Source: Oscheius onirici (taxonomy: Eukaryota; Nematoda; Chromadorea; Rhabditida; Rhabditidae). Taken from it: 64,000 bases of DNA. Positions 59,714 through 64,000 of the stretch are shown one piece after another. The notes beneath the pieces were generated by a model, which searched no databases, was not told where the DNA came from, and worked only from the letters and a program-made list of their open reading frames with translations. A program made the position numbers and the translations under genes. Within the stretch, counting starts at the first letter, position 1. Every line of letters starts with the position of its first letter. The stretch spans positions 8,680,001 through 8,744,000 of the forward strand of contig OW051471.1 in the NCBI GenBank assembly GCA_932521025.1, in the 5' to 3' direction.

Positions 59714-60242
59714 ATCTGTTCACAACGACCATTTTTGATTTTGAAAAGCTCCGCAAATCATCTAGTTTCAATCTTCGTTTAGCTCCCGAAAATCTGTACT
59801 CAATATCTGTGCTTGCCTGTTGAGATATAAATCTGGAAACTGTTGAAAACATATGATGCTGAAACCCCTATCTTGATCCCCTACAGCCCTGCCTGTCAGA
59901 ACTGACACCCCCTAAGCTTTAAAAGGCCTGGTCAGCCTTTCCGAGCGGCGGGTTACAATTTTTGCATAAAGCCTCACCGGAAGGCGTTTTCTTTTTATCA
60001 AGCTGAAACTATGAAGGATAAACTCTGTGAGGAACAAAGTAGGGAATTTCCCATCAACTGATATTTAAAAAATATGATTAAGATAAGCTACCTGTTTGTG
60101 GCTCATATTATATGTGACGGCAGTACAGCGGTTGAGAGCCATGGCCACTTCCATCTCCGAGGGCTCGATAACTGCCCAACGAAAGAAATACCGCAACTCG
60201 GTCAATCCAGTATAGTTCTGACTGAAAAAGTCGGAAAAGGTA

Positions 60243-60813
60243 TTACGTGTGGAAGGAATAAACGCCCCCCCCCCCTTCTAAAAGTTTTGTTTTTCATCCA
60301 AATGCCACCAAAATTTGGCAGGAAGTGGGCAGTATAAGGCCCAACTTCTCCACAAAATTTCAGCCAATTTGATTTTTCTATGGCGGAGCTAGGTCGATTT
60401 CACTTTTTTTCACATCACTTTTTGGGGTCCGATCTCGCGGCACTGTCGGACACATAACTTTTTGAGGATAGCATATCGGCATGTTCTATAGCCTATGGCA
60501 TGCATCACTCATGAGGCTGTATCGCTGCACAATATCAGCCCAAGCCATCGGATAGTTTTCTCAAACATTCGCTCCTAAACTTTTTTTCACTTGGCCAAAA
60601 ACACCATGTAGGGGGTATCATGGAATTTTTTGGTCAAAAATTTTTATTCGTGCATTAGCATCGTACTGACTTGCTATTACCCAAAAACATTGTTTGCTCC
60701 TCGAAATTCGCGATGGAAGGAGCGAAATTAGGTCGAAGAATGTCTCATAGAATGTTCTAGAATCTTCTAGAATCCCAGTTTATTTGCCTCTGCCTTATTC
60801 CTTCCACACGTAA
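60243..60813. mobile_element. Non-autonomous TIR transposon with TA target duplication
   Basis: Perfect 19-bp terminal inverted repeats (TTACGTGTGGAAGGAATAA) bound a 571-bp element flanked by TA on both sides (60241-60242 and 60814-60815). Comparison with the intact srg exon confirms the insertion point within GGTACACTCC-like sequence, allowing for small substitutions. A TA duplication is typical of the Tc1/mariner superfamily. No transposase ORF is present, so this is a MITE-like element. It contains a run of ten or more C near 60268 and a heat-shock element near its right end. Confidence 0.88.
60749..60773. promoter_or_regulatory. Five-unit heat-shock element inside the TIR transposon
   Basis: Five contiguous, alternating pentamers read aGAAt gTTCt aGAAt cTTCt aGAAt. 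This is an unbroken nGAAn/nTTCn array with TTCTAGAA cores, the preferred HSF-1 site. Three units are enough for trimer binding. The next gene downstream is the small secreted peptide about 1 kb away. Whether HSF-1 uses this site is untested. Confidence 0.75.
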
Positions 60814-60852
60814 TACAATCCTTGCAGACCAACTGCGGAAAGCGCAAAATGG

Positions 60853-61768
60853 GCAAGAATTCTTGGTTCTCTCAAATCTTCGACTCCGGCTCTCGACCAG
60901 GAACGTTTTCTGCTGATCCTAATATATGCAATCACGCCTGTCTCGACTTTCGTTCGTCACTACCAAAAACTAACCGTCTGCTCATTTCCGTCTTTCTGGC
61001 AACAAAGAGTCACGAAATTCTCTAGACTTTCCAGAGACAAAGGCGAGTGTTTGATTGAGAGTTGTCACGCAATAAAGGCTTCCTCTTTGAACGGGTTCAA
61101 GAAACTATTCTTCTTTCATTACTTTGTCTAGATCTGATAAAACCAAACCACGCGCCCTTTTCAATTTACTTTTATCGGAACTTCTTCTCCACGTCTTCTT
61201 ACTCAAGTTTGTTATTCACCAAATTCCTTATTCATCCATTTATCAATATGTCATCACATCTTCTCGAATAACAATTTCGACGAACGATGAACACTCCTTT
61301 TCTACCCATTCCTCCTTTGGGAAGAGCCCAAAGAGTCGGGGAAACAATCCCTTTGTCTGAATTTATGTCCTCCGTCAGACACATTAATTTTTCTTTATGC
61401 GAGGCGGGGATTCCATTTCCTGAGACAGGCTCATCTTGGGAGAGTCTTTGCTACGACTCTGACCTAACTTCGTTATGACTCCAGCTCCAAAACGTTTTTC
61501 GAGTAAACAGGAAATAGGGACCACTATAGTCTTTTGTATACCGAGAGTAGACTTTTTACTTTTATTTCGTATTTTCTATCATACCCTGCAAGTGATAAAT
61601 ACTCTAATTGTAATGCTACCCTGGACCGAGTGCTGTTGATTTTTAAGCTGCTGTTCCCTCCAGAACTCAACTCGAACTCAGTCAACCCATCCCTTACAAA
61701 ATTCCGAGACCAGCTGAGAACACATGTTTTTTTTCAAACAAAGTTCAAACAGGACTTACATTTTAGTC
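60853..61768. other. Intergenic region
   Basis: Upstream of the small secreted peptide gene. Only overlapping short ORFs; no gene supported. Confidence 0.5.
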
Positions 61769-62051
61769 ATGAAGTTCTTCGCATTGCTTCTTATGCTTAC
61801 TTTTGCTCTGCTCACGATTACCAACAGTACCTACATTGACCCGAATAGGTACCAGAACATTTATCCCAACTACCAACTATGGAGGTATCCGTAATGTTTA
61901 CCTCTTTAACAAGTTTACTCAGACAATTTTCCGGCCCCAGATACAGCGGAGGAGGTATGGGCAGGATGCGCTTGGGAGGTGAGTTGTTGCCCCGAAGTCA
62001 CGAGTCGGAGAATTTTTAGGCACCGGCATCGCTCGGATGATTGATGAGTAA
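61769..62051 (+). CDS. Small secreted peptide, unknown function
   Basis: Three exons (61769-61884, 61941-61978, 62020-62051) in agreeing phase give 61 residues. A clear signal peptide (MKFFALLLMLTFALLTITNS) precedes a short Tyr/Asn-rich part (YIDPNRYQNIYPNYQLW) and a Gly/Arg/Met-rich end (GGGMGRMRLGGTGIARMIDE). There are no cysteines and no clear dibasic cleavage sites, so it is not an obvious neuropeptide precursor, though a secreted peptide role is likely. It sits tail to tail with the TGF-beta gene, about 160 bp apart. Confidence 0.7.
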
Positions 62052-62209
62052 GAAACTGGCGCTTCTTTTTCTTCGAGATTCGTTAATAAAAACTTTATTA
62101 ACACGCAGTTTGTAATTGTACTAAAGAATAATGCTTATACTGCTTTGAGACCAAGTAGAGTGTCATTTGTGAGGGGAGTAAAAGTTTCGGCAAGAGAATA
62201 ATTCGGAAG

Positions 62210-63941
62210 CTAGACACAAGCACAGGAGTCGACAATCATTCTGGGGAAGTTTTTGATAGTGATTCTTCCCAGCTCGTCCTTGTAGAGAACAGTGAGAGAA
62301 CGAGTCTCGTCCGGTGCACAGCAAACGACTCCGCTCTTCGGAAGAAGGAGAGACTGGAGTACGGCATGGTTCGACGGGTTCACATTCTAAACCCACGTTT
62401 TGTTCGATGCAAAGACATTTCGTACCCTTGGAAGTGGATCAGGACAAGTTCCAGCACAGTGCCCGGCTTCAAAGAAGGCCGGGGCAAGAATAAAGTCGTG
62501 CCAGCCGAGTTCGAAGAAGTCGATCACGAAAGAGTGGCGCTTACAAACCTGAACAAGTTTTCTTACATGCTCTTACAAAAGACGAACCTGGTTCTCTCTG
62601 CCTTCTCCAAGCAGAACGACTCTGACGTCGTTGGAAAGTTCAGCTTTGACCGTTGTAGTTGCAACTTCCTGCTCTTCCTCTTCTCCAAATCCATTCCAGA
62701 CATCGTCCTTGTCGTGCTTTCTCTTGCGGTGGACACGCATCTGAAAAGAGATCACAGCTTTTCAGTGTGCTGATGTCAGACTAACTCTTTTGTGGCCCTG
62801 CTTGCTTCCAATTTCGTTGGCCTTCTCTCTCAAAGCTTCCAAATCGGTTGGAATTGAACGAACGGTAGTCGTGTCCTTCTTGCTCTCAGATTCCAGATTG
62901 TACTCATAGTAACCTTTAGCGTCTCGTCTCTTCCTCTTCATCTTCTCCGCTTCATTCCTGACTGTCTGCGCATCAATGGTGTTGTCAGCTTTAGAGAAGA
63001 CCAGAAGGAATGGCGAACTCTTTCTGACCATTTCGCTGTAGGACCTCATTTTGACGTCCTTGCGACTGATCTTTAATTGAAAACATGTTAAGTCAAAAAC
63101 CTCAATTACTCGGAAAATCATCTGCTTAGCTCCGAGAGCATGAGATTCTACCAGACTTTTGGTCGCATCGAAGAGCACTCCCTCGTCTTCACGAACAATC
63201 TGCTGAAGGAACTGACCTGGATTTTCTCGGTATTAGTTTTGACCTTTATCAGCTCACCTTCGGTGCAATAATCGTTTGTACAAAGAGAGCGGGCGGTAAG
63301 TGAGCGGATCTTTCTTCCGGGAATACCTCGTCGACGGAGATGGAAATGGAGTTCGGCTCTCATAATCTTCTCATCACCAATCTTAGAAATGTCGAAAATC
63401 AACACTTCTTGTCCGTCAGACTTTCCTGAAGTTTAAGTGTTTGCTGACTTGTGGGTAAGACTAACCGACAGAGGGCTCAATGCTTCTGACAACGTTTCCA
63501 TCGTCTGAGCCATCTTCGTCGACAAACGATCGGTAGAGGTTTTCCATATAGCGAGAGGCTGACTTGCTCGGAATTGTCATGAGCACTGGCTTTACATCTG
63601 AAAATATTTGTTTGGTAAACAACTTTGCTTTTTTTCGCATGTGTTTCAGAGAGCAAGACTTTGGAAGAAGCAAGACCTCATCCATTGGTAAGAAATGATA
63701 AGCAAAGCATAGCATTTACTAGTTTAAAGCGAACTGATTGAAGGATTTTGTAAGTTTTCTACCATATTTCCAATGACTTATCTTGTGAGCATAAACGTCG
63801 GATGATTTTGATTGACTCACCTTCTGGCATTTTCTCGAAGCTCAACATCTCTTTCAGTGTCTCTTGAACAACATCTGGATCTTCGTAGAATGGTGCAACT
63901 AAGGGCAAAAAGAGTAGCAAGAGAGGCCACGTTCGCAGCAT
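62210..63941 (-). CDS. TGF-beta superfamily ligand
   Basis: Secreted dimeric signalling ligand. Start ATG 63939-63941 gives a signal peptide (MLRTWPLLLLFLPLVAPF). A prodomain follows (KPVLMTIPSKSASRYMENLY, EVLIFDISKIGDEKIMRAEL, SPFLLVFSKAD), then a furin-type site RKRK (62717-62728). The mature part has seven cysteines in the canonical pattern: CKRHSFVIDF, GWHDFILAPAFFEAGHCAG, TCPDPLP, NHAVLQSLL, VVCCAP, SLTVLYKDE and the terminus DSCACV. The usual ending is CGCx; here it is CAC plus Val. An acidic insert (GEEEEQE) precedes the knot domain. About seven exons. In C. elegans the ligands are dbl-1, daf-7, unc-129, tig-2 and tig-3; unc-129 on chromosome IV is a possible match, not established. 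Confidence 0.88.
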
Positions 63942-64000
63942 GTCTGCTGCAAAAAAGAGACCTAAAAGATCGGTTAATCAAAAGTTTCAAAGAGCTCAAG

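Larger units (their letters stand above)
59893..60852 (-). pseudogene. Inverted srg gene fragment split by a transposon
   Basis: Reverse-complement copy of the 3' part of exon 2 plus the adjoining intron of the srg gene at 40.7 kb. On the minus strand 60816-60850 carries CGCTTTCCGCAGTTGGTCTG and 60090-60240 carries the rest of exon 2. 59893-60085 carries the intron with ACCCGCCGCTCGGAAAGGC. Exon identity is high but the rest of the gene is absent. The exon is interrupted by a 571-bp TIR element. It shares a CAGTTCTGACAG end with the fragment at 44.5 kb. Confidence 0.8.

Overview
The window is nematode genomic DNA, almost certainly from a Caenorhabditis or close relative. Introns are short, with TTTTCAG-type acceptors. 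The gene content fits that genus: a DYRK2-type kinase like mbk-2, serpentine-gamma receptors, a UGT, an astacin, a neprilysin-like protease, and an ammonium transporter close to mbk-2. I recall mbk-2 and amt-2 also being neighbours in C. elegans. Some introns are only 36-39 nt. All gene models are hand-spliced from reading frame and splice sites, with no transcript evidence.

Layout. 1-18.4 kb: mbk-2 (+), a compact kinase half preceded by 13 kb of introns, with several possible N-terminal starts. 19.0-21.3 kb: a UDP-glycosyltransferase (-). 21.9-30.3 kb: a tandem array (-) of protein kinases whose C-terminal half is an unrecognised conserved domain. It holds two complete-looking genes, one copy hit by a tRNA-like SINE that has also lost the domain, and one remnant without a kinase. 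31.0-38.7 kb: two paralogous P-loop GTPase genes (+), divergent from the kinases. The second GTPase carries the same unrecognised domain as the kinases. 39.1-40.2 kb: a phytanoyl-CoA dioxygenase-like gene with a frameshift (+). 40.7-43.8 kb: two srg chemoreceptors (+). 44.3 kb: an srg fragment. 44.9-47.3 kb: an ammonium transporter (-). 49.8-51.2 kb: a C/EBP-like bZIP (+). 52.3-53.9 kb: a seven-helix receptor (+). 54.1-55.2 kb: an intact dioxygenase paralogue (-). 56.1-57.9 kb: an M13 peptidase (+). 58.0-59.7 kb: an astacin (+). 59.9-60.9 kb: an inverted srg fragment split by a TIR element that contains a five-unit heat-shock element. 61.8-62.1 kb: a small secreted peptide (+). 62.2-63.9 kb: a TGF-beta family ligand (-).

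The most unusual part is 21.9-38.7 kb. One accessory domain of about 200 residues is fused to kinases on one side of a divergent promoter and to a GTPase on the other. The array shows very recent duplication, deletion and SINE insertion. This looks like a fast-evolving lineage-specific system. Its function is unknown, and roles in intracellular defence or genetic conflict are only guesses.
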